From: Streptosporangium saharense
GTDB taxonomy: Bacteria; Actinomycetota; Actinomycetes; Streptosporangiales; Streptosporangiaceae
NCBI RefSeq assembly: GCF_014203715.1
Contig: NZ_JACHJP010000004.1
Coordinates: 62,001-126,000, forward strand
Reading direction: 5' to 3'
Length of the DNA: 64,000 nt
The notes beneath the pieces are model-generated. The model was not told where the DNA came from, ran no database searches, and saw nothing but the letters and a program-made list of their open reading frames with translations. The position numbers and the translations under genes were made by a program. This document shows, piece by piece, positions 56,910 through 64,000 of the stretch. Position 1 is the first letter of the stretch. Each line of letters starts with the position of its first letter.

Positions 56910-58159
56910 AGATACCTCCTGATCCTGGGCCAGAGGCCGAGTCCCGCGGCGACGGCGGCGCAGCAGCACAGCGCCACGCTCAGCGACCCGAGCCGCGAGG
57001 GCGCGGACGGCACCCGTACGGCCAGCAGCCTGATCTGCCTCGCTCCCTCTTCGAGCTTGGCGGTGTTGTCCCGGTCGACCGCCTCGAAGGCACCCGCGAA
57101 ACTCCCCCCGGGCAGCGCCGCGGCCACCGCCCCGTCGTTGTTCCCGGCGATCAGCTCCCGGTGGATGGAGGTCGTGTAGCTCTTGCACCAGACGGTCTCC
57201 CGCTGCGCGCAGCGCGCGTTCTGCCGGAAGTTGCGCAGCGACTGCTCCCAGTTGAACGGGCTGGTCCCGCCGAGCAGGAGGTGGGTGTCGGCGTAGGCGG
57301 TCAGCGCCGCGCGCTCGGTGTCGACGAGTTTCCCCTGGTCGGTCAGGAGTGTCTCGATGGCGCCGAGCTGCCTGTCGGTCTGCGGCCAGTTCCGCAGCGA
57401 CCAGCCGGTCGCGCCGAGCACCACGGCCACCAGGACCGTCGCGCCGAGCAGGCCGAGATTGAGCACCCGTCGTGTACGGCGTGCCAGCGACCACTGGATC
57501 AGGACGAGCCCGCCGATCGTCACCAGGAGCAGCACGAGGTGGGCGACGGAGGTCCACAGGGCGGTGCCCTTGGCGTCACGGAGGTTGTCGGTCTCGTCGC
57601 TCTGGAGCCGTCGCGCGGCGGGCAGCAGCACCGTGCGCAGGTAGGAGCTGGCCTCGTGCAGGTAGGAGGCCCCGAGCAGGGCGGGCCCCACGGCCTTCCT
57701 CACCTCCTCGGGACCGGCCGTCTCGTCCTTGGCCGGGGCGATCAGCTTCTCCGCCCTGTCCACGAGGTCGGTGTAGACGGGAAGCTGCAGGGCGAGCTCG
57801 GCGAGGTTGGTCGCGCGGGAGACGTCTCCCCCGGTCAGGCCGCCCGCGTCGGCCAGGCGTTCCCTGATCCGGTCGATCGCCTCGTCGTAGCGTCCCCGCA
57901 GGGTCGCCCGGGCCGAGGGTCCGGCGAGGAAGTGCCCGGTGGCGGAGGTGTCGGCCTTGGCGAGCGACTGGTAGATCACCTGCGCGTCGTCGCTCAGCCT
58001 GGCGGCCATGTCGGCCTGTTCCCCACCCGCCCGCTGCAGGGCGTTGTCGGTGAGGGTTCCGGTCACGCCGACGCCGAACAGCGTCGTCGCGGTGAAAATC
58101 ATGTACAGCAGAAGTCTGGTCCGGGTGTGCCTGACGATGTGACCGACCTCCGTCGTCAT
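56906..58159 (-). CDS. glnX: GlnX-like membrane signalling protein
   Basis: About 417 residues from ATG 58159. It has about four membrane segments: LLLYMIFTATTLFGVGVTGTL near the start, TSVAHLVLLLVTIGGLVLIQW and VLNLGLLGATVLVAVVLGATGW in the middle, and VALCCCAAVAAGLGLW at the end. Two extracellular helical regions (residues about 40-210 and 285-390) may bind GlnH, as proposed for mycobacterial GlnX. It is co-transcribed with the GlnH lipoprotein. It lacks a kinase domain and probably passes the signal to PknG. Confidence 0.75.
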   Translation of the reverse strand: MTTEVGHIVRHTRTRLLLYMIFTATTLFGVGVTGTLTDNALQRAGGEQADMAARLSDDAQVIYQSLAKADTSATGHFLAGPSARATLRGRYDEAIDRIRERLADAGGLTGGDVSRATNLAELALQLPVYTDLVDRAEKLIAPAKDETAGPEEVRKAVGPALLGASYLHEASSYLRTVLLPAARRLQSDETDNLRDAKGTALWTSVAHLVLLLVTIGGLVLIQWSLARRTRRVLNLGLLGATVLVAVVLGATGWSLRNWPQTDRQLGAIETLLTDQGKLVDTERAALTAYADTHLLLGGTSPFNWEQSLRNFRQNARCAQRETVWCKSYTTSIHRELIAGNNDGAVAAALPGGSFAGAFEAVDRDNTAKLEEGARQIRLLAVRVPSAPSRLGSLSVALCCCAAVAAGLGLWPRIRRYL

Positions 58160-58302
58160 CGACACGATTGGCGGCATATACCGCTGGTCACCTTCGGCAA
58201 GAATGCCACAGGGCTCGGCTTTTCTACCAGCGTTCCACACTTCCCGAAATTTCAAGAACTGCGGCAATGGCCGAATCTTCCCCGTAATGCTGACCCGGTA
58301 CG

Positions 58303-58317
58303 TAGTCTTTTACGGTG
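58303..58317 (+). promoter_or_regulatory. TAGTCT -10 box, leaderless start of the trypsin operon
   Basis: TAGTCT at 58303-58308 ends 6 nt before the GTG at 58315, so the transcript should start at or next to the start codon. No ribosome binding site is seen. Confidence 0.55.
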
Positions 58318-59715
58318 AGGGTCGAACCGGGAGAGGAAACCTGGTGGGTGCGAATCCGTCAGGCCGGTGGCGAAGTCCTGGGAGCGGGCGTGCTGCTCGA
58401 CCAGAGAACCGTGCTGACATGCGCCCACGTCATTCCCGACCGGGCCGAGGAGGTCGTCGCGGAGTTCGTCGGCAGGCCCGGCGCGCGGGCCGTGCCTGCC
58501 ACGGTGGTCTCCTGGGTCCCCGCCGACGACGACCAGCGCGGTGACCTCGCCCTGCTCGACCTGGCCTCGCCCGCGCCCCCGGGGAGACGGCCGGTGCTGC
58601 GACGGCCCAACCTGTGGGGTCGCGAGGTCTACACCAGGGGCTTTCCCTCGCTGCTCGACGACGGCCTGTGGGTGCGGGCGCGACTTGGCGGCAGGGCCGG
58701 TCCCGGCGGGGAGTGGGTCCAGATGGACGCCGAGCCGTACCGGGAGATCCACCCCGGCTTCAGCGGCGCGCCGGTGGTCGACGGGCGGAGCGGCGACGTG
58801 CTGGGCATCGTGGTCAGCGAGTTCCCCGGCCTCGCGGGGCTGGCGTGGATGATCCCGGTCGAGACGATCGTCCGCCACCTCCCGGCGCTGGCCGGGATGG
58901 TCGCCGACAACCCCTCGCTCACCGACCAGATCAGGGAGTTCTTCGGCCCCGGCCGCTCGGGAGGCGCGCTGGTCGTGGTCACCGGCGACGCCCCGGTCTC
59001 CGGCTCGCTGACGCAGCCCGCGCAGAACGAGGAGGACGTCTCGGGCAAGTCCGTCGCCGAGGTGTCCCGGCGGGTCAACCGCGTCCTCGAACGGCACCCC
59101 GAGCGGCAGATGTTCGTGTTCGACGCCGTGGACGAGGCCGCCGACCCGGAGAACCTCGCGCGGGAGGTGATCAGGCCGCTCACCGAGGCGGGCCACCAGG
59201 TGATCACCGGGCTGCGGCAGGAGTCGACGCGCCTGCGCGGCATCCTGAGCGTGCCCTCGGTCTCCCGGCGGCTTGAGGTGCTGGACGTGCGGATCACCGA
59301 GGCGCGGACGGCGGCGCGCTCCGCGCGGGCCGAGCACCGCAGGGTCGCCCGCCTGGTCACCCCGGTCCCCGACTGGCCGGACGACGGCCCCGCCCTGCAA
59401 CTGCGGGCCAACGGCCTGCGGAAGAATCCCACACTTTCCGATCTTGAGGAATGCGAGCAGCAAACAAGGGAGCTTCTCCGCAAATCCACTGAAACACACA
59501 GAGAACTCAAGAGAATCTACGACGAGTACAAAAGCCTCAAAAGCCTTCTTCGTGCCTACCATTTGGGGTCGGGCGTAGAACGTTCGGAACGTGACCGAAT
59601 TCTGGCCGAACGATACTCGCGGGCCCACAACCTGCTTTTCACCGTGCCGTGCGACCTCGCGGCGGCGAGCGAGGCGGTCGACCACTACATCCGCGCGTTG
59701 AGGGAGAGCCCATGA
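58315..59715 (+). CDS. trypsin-like serine protease with C-terminal coiled extension
   Basis: 466 residues. The protease domain (1-200) has the triad: LTCAHVIP (His), DLALLDLA (Asp), HPGFSGAPVVDG (Ser in GFSGAP). No signal peptide, so it acts in the cytoplasm. Residues about 215-330 form a second alpha/beta region (GGALVVVTGDAPVSGS). The C-terminal part is strongly helical (RELLRKSTETHRELKRIYDEYKSLKSLLRAYHLG) and ends IRALRESP. It overlaps pknG by 4 bp. The GTG is chosen from the -10 box spacing. Confidence 0.88.
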   Translation: MRVEPGEETWWVRIRQAGGEVLGAGVLLDQRTVLTCAHVIPDRAEEVVAEFVGRPGARAVPATVVSWVPADDDQRGDLALLDLASPAPPGRRPVLRRPNLWGREVYTRGFPSLLDDGLWVRARLGGRAGPGGEWVQMDAEPYREIHPGFSGAPVVDGRSGDVLGIVVSEFPGLAGLAWMIPVETIVRHLPALAGMVADNPSLTDQIREFFGPGRSGGALVVVTGDAPVSGSLTQPAQNEEDVSGKSVAEVSRRVNRVLERHPERQMFVFDAVDEAADPENLAREVIRPLTEAGHQVITGLRQESTRLRGILSVPSVSRRLEVLDVRITEARTAARSARAEHRRVARLVTPVPDWPDDGPALQLRANGLRKNPTLSDLEECEQQTRELLRKSTETHRELKRIYDEYKSLKSLLRAYHLGSGVERSERDRILAERYSRAHNLLFTVPCDLAAASEAVDHYIRALRESP

Positions 59716-61781
59716 CCGCGTGCGCCTTCTGTTCCGGCGAGGTGGACGGGGACGGCTACTGCGTCGAGTGCGGCCTGCCCGCCGACACGGCTCCGCGGCC
59801 CGCCGTCTCCGGGAGCCGGATGCTCAGGGCTGCCGACGGGCTCGTCTCCGTGCCCGTCCCCTCGGGAAGAGACCCCTCGACCCGGGTGATCTCCGACCCG
59901 AGCCGGGTCCGGCTCAACCGCAGATGCCGCAGGGGCCACGTCATCAACTTCACCTACGCCGGACAGCCCGTCGTGCTGAGAGGGTTCTGCCCGACCTGCA
60001 AGACGCCGTTCGACTTCACACCCCGCCTGGCGCCGGGGGAACTCGTCGCCGACCAGTACGAGGTCGTCGGCCCCATCGCGCACGGCGGCCTCGGCTGGGT
60101 CTACGTGGCCCGCGACCGCCACCTCAACGACAACTACGTCGCGATGAAGGGCCTGATCCAGCCCGACGACCCGGTCGCCGTGAGCCTCGAAGTCTCGGAA
60201 CGGCGCTTCCTCATCTCGCTCGACCACCCCAACATCGTCCGCATCTACAACTTCGTCACCCACGACGACAGCCGGGGGGAACGCGGCGGCTACATCGTCA
60301 TGGAGTATCTCGACGGCCAGTCCCTCGGCGAGATCCTCGCCAACCGGCACACGCGCCCCGAACCCGAGCACGTCCTCGCCTACGGCTACGAGATCCTCCT
60401 CGCCCTGGACTACCTGCACGGACGCGACCTGCTCTACTGCGACATGAAGCCCGACAACGTGATCATCACCCCCGACCGGGTCAAGGTCATCGACATCGGT
60501 GGGGTACGGCGCTGCGACGACCCCTCAGGCCCGGTCGTCGGCACCCCCGGCTTCCAGGTGAGCACCAAGGAGCGCAGGGAACGCGGACTGACCGTCCGCT
60601 CGGACATCTACGCCGTCGGCAGGACGCTGGAGAAGCTCCTCGGTCCCGGCGGCACCCCCCGCGCCGGGCTGGCCGTCGAGTCGCTCAGGAGGCTGGTCCA
60701 GCGCGCGGCCCACCAGGACTGGGAGCGCCGCTTCGCCTCGGCGGCGGAGATGCTCGAACAGCTCAGGGGCGTGCTGCGCGAGGTCAGGGCCTTCAGGCCG
60801 GAGCACGTCCCCCCGGTGTTCGAGCCTTCGACGGTCTTCGACCCCGGCGCCGACCTGCTCGATGGCGGTCTGAGCGCCGTCCCGCCGCTGGAACGCTGGA
60901 CCCGTGGCCTGCGCGGCGCCCTGCCCGGACTCCCCCCGCCCTCGGCCCTCGTCGCCCGCGGTCTGCCCGTTCCCAGGATCGACCCCGACGACCCCGAGGC
61001 CGGTCCGCTCGCGTCCATCGGGACCACCACCGCCCGTGGCCTGCTCGACCAGCTCTCCGAGGTCCGCCCTTCGCCCGAGGTCGCGCTGCGCCGCTTCCGC
61101 GCCCACCTCGAACTGGACGAGCTCGACGAGGCCGAGACCTGCCTGTCGGGCGACGGCTGGCGGGTCACCTGGCACCGCGGCCTGCTCGCCCTGGCCCGCG
61201 AGGAGTACGGCACGGCGCTGTCGTGCTTCGACCGCGTCTACGGCGCGCTGCCCGGCGAGACCGCGCCGAAGCTGGCCCGCGCGTTCTGCCAGGAGCACCT
61301 GGACGACCTCCGGGCCGCCGAGGAGGGCTTCGACGTCGTGTGGCGGCGCGACCGCTCGCAGACCAACGCCGCGTTCGGGCTGGCCAGGCTGCGGGTGCGG
61401 GCCGGAGACAGGCCGGGCGCGGTCGCGATCCTCAACGAGGTGCCGAGGGTCGCCCAGCATCACGACGCCGCCCGGGTGGCCACCGTACGCGTCCTGTCCG
61501 AGGAGTTGCCCGGCGGGAACGCGCCGGACGGCGAGGACCTGGCACGGGCGGCGCGGCTGCTGGCCTCACTGGTCCTGGACGGAGGAGAGCCGACCGGCAA
61601 GGTCAGGGACCGCCTCACCACGGCCGTCCGGGAGGCGCGCCTGTGCGTGGAGCCCGGCGACGAGGCCCGCAGGGAGCTTGAGCGGTCCTATCTCGCACTC
61701 GCCAACCAGGCCACCACCTGGCAGGACAGGGGCAGGCTGGTCGATCTCGCGCACTCCGTCCACCCCTGGAGCCTGCTGTGA
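59712..61781 (+). CDS. pknG: PknG-type serine/threonine protein kinase with zinc ribbon and TPR
   Basis: 690 residues. N-terminal zinc ribbon CAFCSGEVDGDGYCVECG. A rubredoxin-like pair (CRRGH .. CPTCKTPFDF) lies just before the kinase. The kinase domain has GLGWVYVARDRHLNDNYVAMKGL (ATP loop and Lys), LLYCDMKPDNVIITPDRVKVIDIGG (catalytic loop with PknG-type D-M-K and DIG metal site). The C-terminal TPR region (about 450-690) has LALAREEYGTALSCFDRVYGALPGETAPKLA. Mycobacterial PknG phosphorylates the GarA/OdhI FHA protein to control 2-oxoglutarate use. It is in the same locus as GlnH and GlnX. Confidence 0.93.
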   Translation: MTACAFCSGEVDGDGYCVECGLPADTAPRPAVSGSRMLRAADGLVSVPVPSGRDPSTRVISDPSRVRLNRRCRRGHVINFTYAGQPVVLRGFCPTCKTPFDFTPRLAPGELVADQYEVVGPIAHGGLGWVYVARDRHLNDNYVAMKGLIQPDDPVAVSLEVSERRFLISLDHPNIVRIYNFVTHDDSRGERGGYIVMEYLDGQSLGEILANRHTRPEPEHVLAYGYEILLALDYLHGRDLLYCDMKPDNVIITPDRVKVIDIGGVRRCDDPSGPVVGTPGFQVSTKERRERGLTVRSDIYAVGRTLEKLLGPGGTPRAGLAVESLRRLVQRAAHQDWERRFASAAEMLEQLRGVLREVRAFRPEHVPPVFEPSTVFDPGADLLDGGLSAVPPLERWTRGLRGALPGLPPPSALVARGLPVPRIDPDDPEAGPLASIGTTTARGLLDQLSEVRPSPEVALRRFRAHLELDELDEAETCLSGDGWRVTWHRGLLALAREEYGTALSCFDRVYGALPGETAPKLARAFCQEHLDDLRAAEEGFDVVWRRDRSQTNAAFGLARLRVRAGDRPGAVAILNEVPRVAQHHDAARVATVRVLSEELPGGNAPDGEDLARAARLLASLVLDGGEPTGKVRDRLTTAVREARLCVEPGDEARRELERSYLALANQATTWQDRGRLVDLAHSVHPWSLL

Positions 61782-63163
61782 CCCTGAGATTCGAGCTGAA
61801 CATCGACCAGGACCCGGTCATGACCATTGGCCAGACCGAACTGCACGCCGTCCTCAGGGTGGCGGGAAAGCGGCTCGACGGCCCCGTCCCGGAGACCGAG
61901 CGGTGCGAGGTCCTCATCATCGACTGCTCCGGCTCCATGGGCGGGCCCAACCGCAGGTCAGAGGGCCGCCGCCTGAAGATCACCGCCGCGACCAGCGCGG
62001 CCATGACGGCCATCGACACCCTGCCGGACGGGGTGGTCTTCGCCGTGGTCGCGGGCAACCACGAGGCCAGGACCGTCCACCCGCCGAAGCCCGCGGACGA
62101 ACGGACCAGGGCCCGCGCCAAGGCCGCCGTACGCCGCCTGACCTGCAACGGCGGCACCAACATCGGCACCTGGCTCACCGAGGCCCGGCGGCTGCTCTCC
62201 TCCCGCCCCGACGCGCTCAAACACGCGATCCTGCTGACCGACGGCCAGAACAACGAGCCCGCCGCCGAGTTCGAGCGGGCGCTGGCGGCCTGCGAGGGCG
62301 CGTTCGTCTGCGACGCCCGGGGCATCGGCGAGGACTGGGTCGCCCACGACCTGCTGCGCGTCGCCACCGTCCTGCGCGGCTCCGCCGACGCCGTGGTCGA
62401 CGACGTCGACCTGGAGGCCGAGTTCGGGCGGATGGTCGAGGCGGCGCTCGGCAAGGTCACCCCGGGGATGCTCCTGCGCTTCACCACGACCCCGCCCGCC
62501 AGGCTGGTCTCCCTCAGGCAGGTCTATCCCGACCGGGCCGACCTCACCGGGCACGTCGACGCGCTCGGGGACCGCGCCTTCGAGCTGGCCAGCGGCTCAT
62601 GGGGGGAGGAGTCCCGCGACTACCAGCTCCACTTCGAGGTCTCCCACGCGGACGCGCCGCACTTCACCGACCTGCGCGTGGCCCGCGTCGAGGCGATGGT
62701 CGGCGGCGAACGGCGCGGCACCGCCAACGTCATGGTCCACTGGACCGAGGACCCGGCCGCCTCGACCTTCACCAGCCACACGATCTCGCTCTACCAGGCC
62801 CAGGACAACATGAGCCAGGCCGTGGACGCGGGCCTGGCCGCCTACGGCAGGAACGACCTGGCCGGAGCCGAACGCGAATGGGCCCGCGCGGTCCGCCTGG
62901 CCGCCCGCTGCGGCAACCAGCGTGCCCTCGACGAGCTACGGCGCTTCGTGGAGATCCTCGACCCCGACGAGGGCCGGGTCCGCGCCCGCCCCAACCTGAG
63001 CCACCACGACGTCCAGCTCGTCAAGGTGGCCCTGTCCCACTACGAACAGGCCCCCGAGGAGGAACCGGCCCCCACCGGCCCCCCGTGGATGTGCGACTGC
63101 GGCCGAACCTCCCCCTCGACCGCCAACTTCTGCATCCACTGCGGCCACACCCACCGCTCCTGA
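61778..63163 (+). CDS. VWA-domain protein with C-terminal double zinc ribbon
   Basis: 461 residues from GTG overlapping the PknG stop. The VWA domain has the metal-ion-dependent adhesion site IIDCSGSMGGP, the following ILLTDGQNN and TCNGGTNIGTW. A beta-rich middle part and a helical segment YGRNDLAGAEREWARAVRLAARCGNQRALDELRRF follow. The tail is a double zinc ribbon CDCGRTSPSTANFCIHCGH. VWA proteins with PknG-like kinases may be phosphorylation targets or scaffolds. It is the third gene of the trypsin/PknG/VWA operon. Confidence 0.9.
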   Translation: MTLRFELNIDQDPVMTIGQTELHAVLRVAGKRLDGPVPETERCEVLIIDCSGSMGGPNRRSEGRRLKITAATSAAMTAIDTLPDGVVFAVVAGNHEARTVHPPKPADERTRARAKAAVRRLTCNGGTNIGTWLTEARRLLSSRPDALKHAILLTDGQNNEPAAEFERALAACEGAFVCDARGIGEDWVAHDLLRVATVLRGSADAVVDDVDLEAEFGRMVEAALGKVTPGMLLRFTTTPPARLVSLRQVYPDRADLTGHVDALGDRAFELASGSWGEESRDYQLHFEVSHADAPHFTDLRVARVEAMVGGERRGTANVMVHWTEDPAASTFTSHTISLYQAQDNMSQAVDAGLAAYGRNDLAGAEREWARAVRLAARCGNQRALDELRRFVEILDPDEGRVRARPNLSHHDVQLVKVALSHYEQAPEEEPAPTGPPWMCDCGRTSPSTANFCIHCGHTHRS

Positions 63164-63167
63164 ACTC

Positions 63168-63710
63168 TCAGGGCTTCCAACCGGGGTCCCTGCCGATGGC
63201 ACCGAGGAGGCGGTCGAAGGGCGGCGCGTCCTCGGGCACCGCGACCGGCGGCCCGAAGGCACCCCGCTTCCTGCCCATCTCCACCATCCGCTCCGTGAAG
63301 CCCAACGCCCGCGCGACCGCCTCCACATCCGGCCCGTACGGCTCGCCGACCGCCCTGGCCAGGTCCCAGCGGTGCACGACCATGTCCACGAGGAACATGT
63401 GGGCCAGCGTGGTCATCGGCATGCCCATGGCGGGACTCATCCCCTCCCACGCCCGCGGCTTCTCCCAGGCGGCCAGGGTGCGTCCGGCCCGCTCGGGGAA
63501 GTCACCCGCGTAGGGCCCCTGCTCGACGCGCGGCCCGCCCTCCGCCAGCGACTCGAACAGCTCGGCCACCCACTCCAGGTGGTTGATCAGGCCCCTGACA
63601 TCGAACTCCGCGCACGGTGTCGGGTCCCCGAGCCTCTCCTGTCCCACCGCGCGCACCAGGTCGGCGGTCTGTTCCGTGGCGCGCCTCATGAGCGGCATCA
63701 TGTCGTCCAT
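63168..63710 (-). CDS. TIGR03086/DinB-like metal-binding protein
   Basis: 180 residues from ATG 63710. The helical bundle of the mycothiol-dependent maleylpyruvate isomerase or DinB family begins MMPLMRRATEQTADLVRAVG and has CAEFDVRGLINHLEWVAELFESLA (metal His), LAHMFLVDMVVHRWDLARAVG (second His pair) and the C-terminal GFTERMVEMGRK. Such proteins probably use mycothiol in detoxification reactions. Its start is 10 bp from the divergent AraC gene. Confidence 0.88.
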   Translation of the reverse strand: MDDMMPLMRRATEQTADLVRAVGQERLGDPTPCAEFDVRGLINHLEWVAELFESLAEGGPRVEQGPYAGDFPERAGRTLAAWEKPRAWEGMSPAMGMPMTTLAHMFLVDMVVHRWDLARAVGEPYGPDVEAVARALGFTERMVEMGRKRGAFGPPVAVPEDAPPFDRLLGAIGRDPGWKP

Positions 63711-63720
63711 GGCAGCAATC

Positions 63721-64000
63721 GTGCCCCGTTCGTCCGGAACACGGCTTGTAGAAACGCGACAGCGCGGCTGGGTCGATCCGTACGCGGGCCTCGACGCCTT
63801 CACCTTCACCCGGTACGCGCCCCCTCCCGGCCTGGCGGCCCACGTGGACCACTTCTGGGTCGTCACCTGGACCGGGTTGGCCGAGCCGTACGAACAGCGC
63901 ATCGTCTCGCACCCGACCGTGAACATGGTGATCACCGGGGACTTCCACCGGGTCGTGGGCGTGATCAGGGGCGGGTTCTCCTACACGATGCGTGACAGCG
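63721..64000 (+). CDS. AraC-family regulator, N-terminal part
   Basis: The frame is open at the right edge of the window, so no stop is present (93 residues). The translated sequence has the family pattern LDAFTFTRYAPPPGLAAHVDHFWVV, then YEQRIVSHPTVNMVITGDFHRVVGVIRGGFSYT, matching the ligand-binding N-domain of AraC-type regulators. Alternative start ATG at 63709. It is divergent from the DinB-like gene with a shared promoter region; the DNA-binding half lies outside. Confidence 0.7.
   Translation, partial: MPRSSGTRLVETRQRGWVDPYAGLDAFTFTRYAPPPGLAAHVDHFWVVTWTGLAEPYEQRIVSHPTVNMVITGDFHRVVGVIRGGFSYTMRDS

Noticed and set aside
60904..63513. An 869-codon frame overlapping PknG and VWA genes in another reading frame
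   Set aside because: Composition is Arg/Pro/Ala-rich nonsense, and the PknG and VWA frames have full domain matches.

Overview
The window is high-GC actinomycete chromosome, roughly 70 percent G+C by eye. Codon use, the leaderless TANNNT-type promoters, the tRNA without an encoded CCA, and the families present (DLW-39, PknG/GlnX/GlnH, DevS-like kinase, trypsin-co-occurring domain) all fit the group. Gene content suggests Streptosporangiaceae (Streptosporangium or Nonomuraea-like). That placement is inference; no rRNA or marker gene is present to fix it.

Positions 1-14.7 kb are ordinary chromosome. They hold the tail of an acyltransferase, a secreted alpha/beta hydrolase, a DesK-type two-component pair, a DUF72 protein, two tandem phosphotriesterase-like hydrolases, a frameshifted XRE regulator beside two uncharacterised genes, decayed remnants of a membrane gene and a LuxR regulator, a HEAT / MerR-HEAT / aminoglycoside-phosphotransferase operon behind a MerR-type 19-bp-spacer promoter, and a six-repeat beta-propeller protein.

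Positions 14.75-23.6 kb are an integration hotspot in a tRNA-Ala gene. A displaced 3' half of tRNA-Ala is followed by a degraded element (one membrane protein plus an integrase remnant). A second element follows, bounded by identical 48-bp direct repeats (16078-16125 and 23545-23592). It carries an orphan two-repeat type I-E CRISPR and 39-bp inverted repeats enclosing a striking noncoding array. The array has three similar modules of about 245 bp whose many internal motifs change together from module to module (CTCCGCAA, CTCTGCAA, CTCGGCAA). The element's genes encode a HAD phosphatase, a GntR regulator, an ECF-like sigma factor fused to two TetR-type helix-turn-helix domains, an HNH nuclease, an excisionase-like protein, an uncharacterised protein and a tyrosine integrase. 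I see no replication or FtsK-type transfer gene.

Positions 23.7-49.9 kb return to chromosomal genes. These include HAD hydrolases, DLW-39, a pentapeptide-repeat membrane protein, an anti-sigma-factor pair, a polysaccharide deacetylase, a di-iron ferritin-like protein, an MFS transporter, an M20 peptidase, a GCS2 ligase, a nitroreductase, a flavin monooxygenase and AhpD/CMD proteins. A DosR-regulon-like cluster follows (Acg nitroreductase, truncated GH65, PNPOx protein, DevS-like heme/GAF kinase, with GGGACTT-type boxes), then an ECF sigma factor, an SDR lacking its catalytic motif, and a secreted GH18 chitinase.

Positions 50.2-55.6 kb look like one operon: a 22-residue basic peptide with a strong ribosome binding site, an attenuator-like hairpin, a SagB-type dehydrogenase, an MFS exporter and a complete FecBCD-type ABC importer. 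This is a candidate small peptide-derived metallophore or RiPP system. Positions 55.6-63.2 kb hold a divergent signalling locus: trypco1, GlnH lipoprotein and GlnX membrane protein on the minus strand; trypsin-like protease, PknG kinase and VWA protein on the plus strand. The window ends with a DinB-like protein and the start of an AraC regulator.
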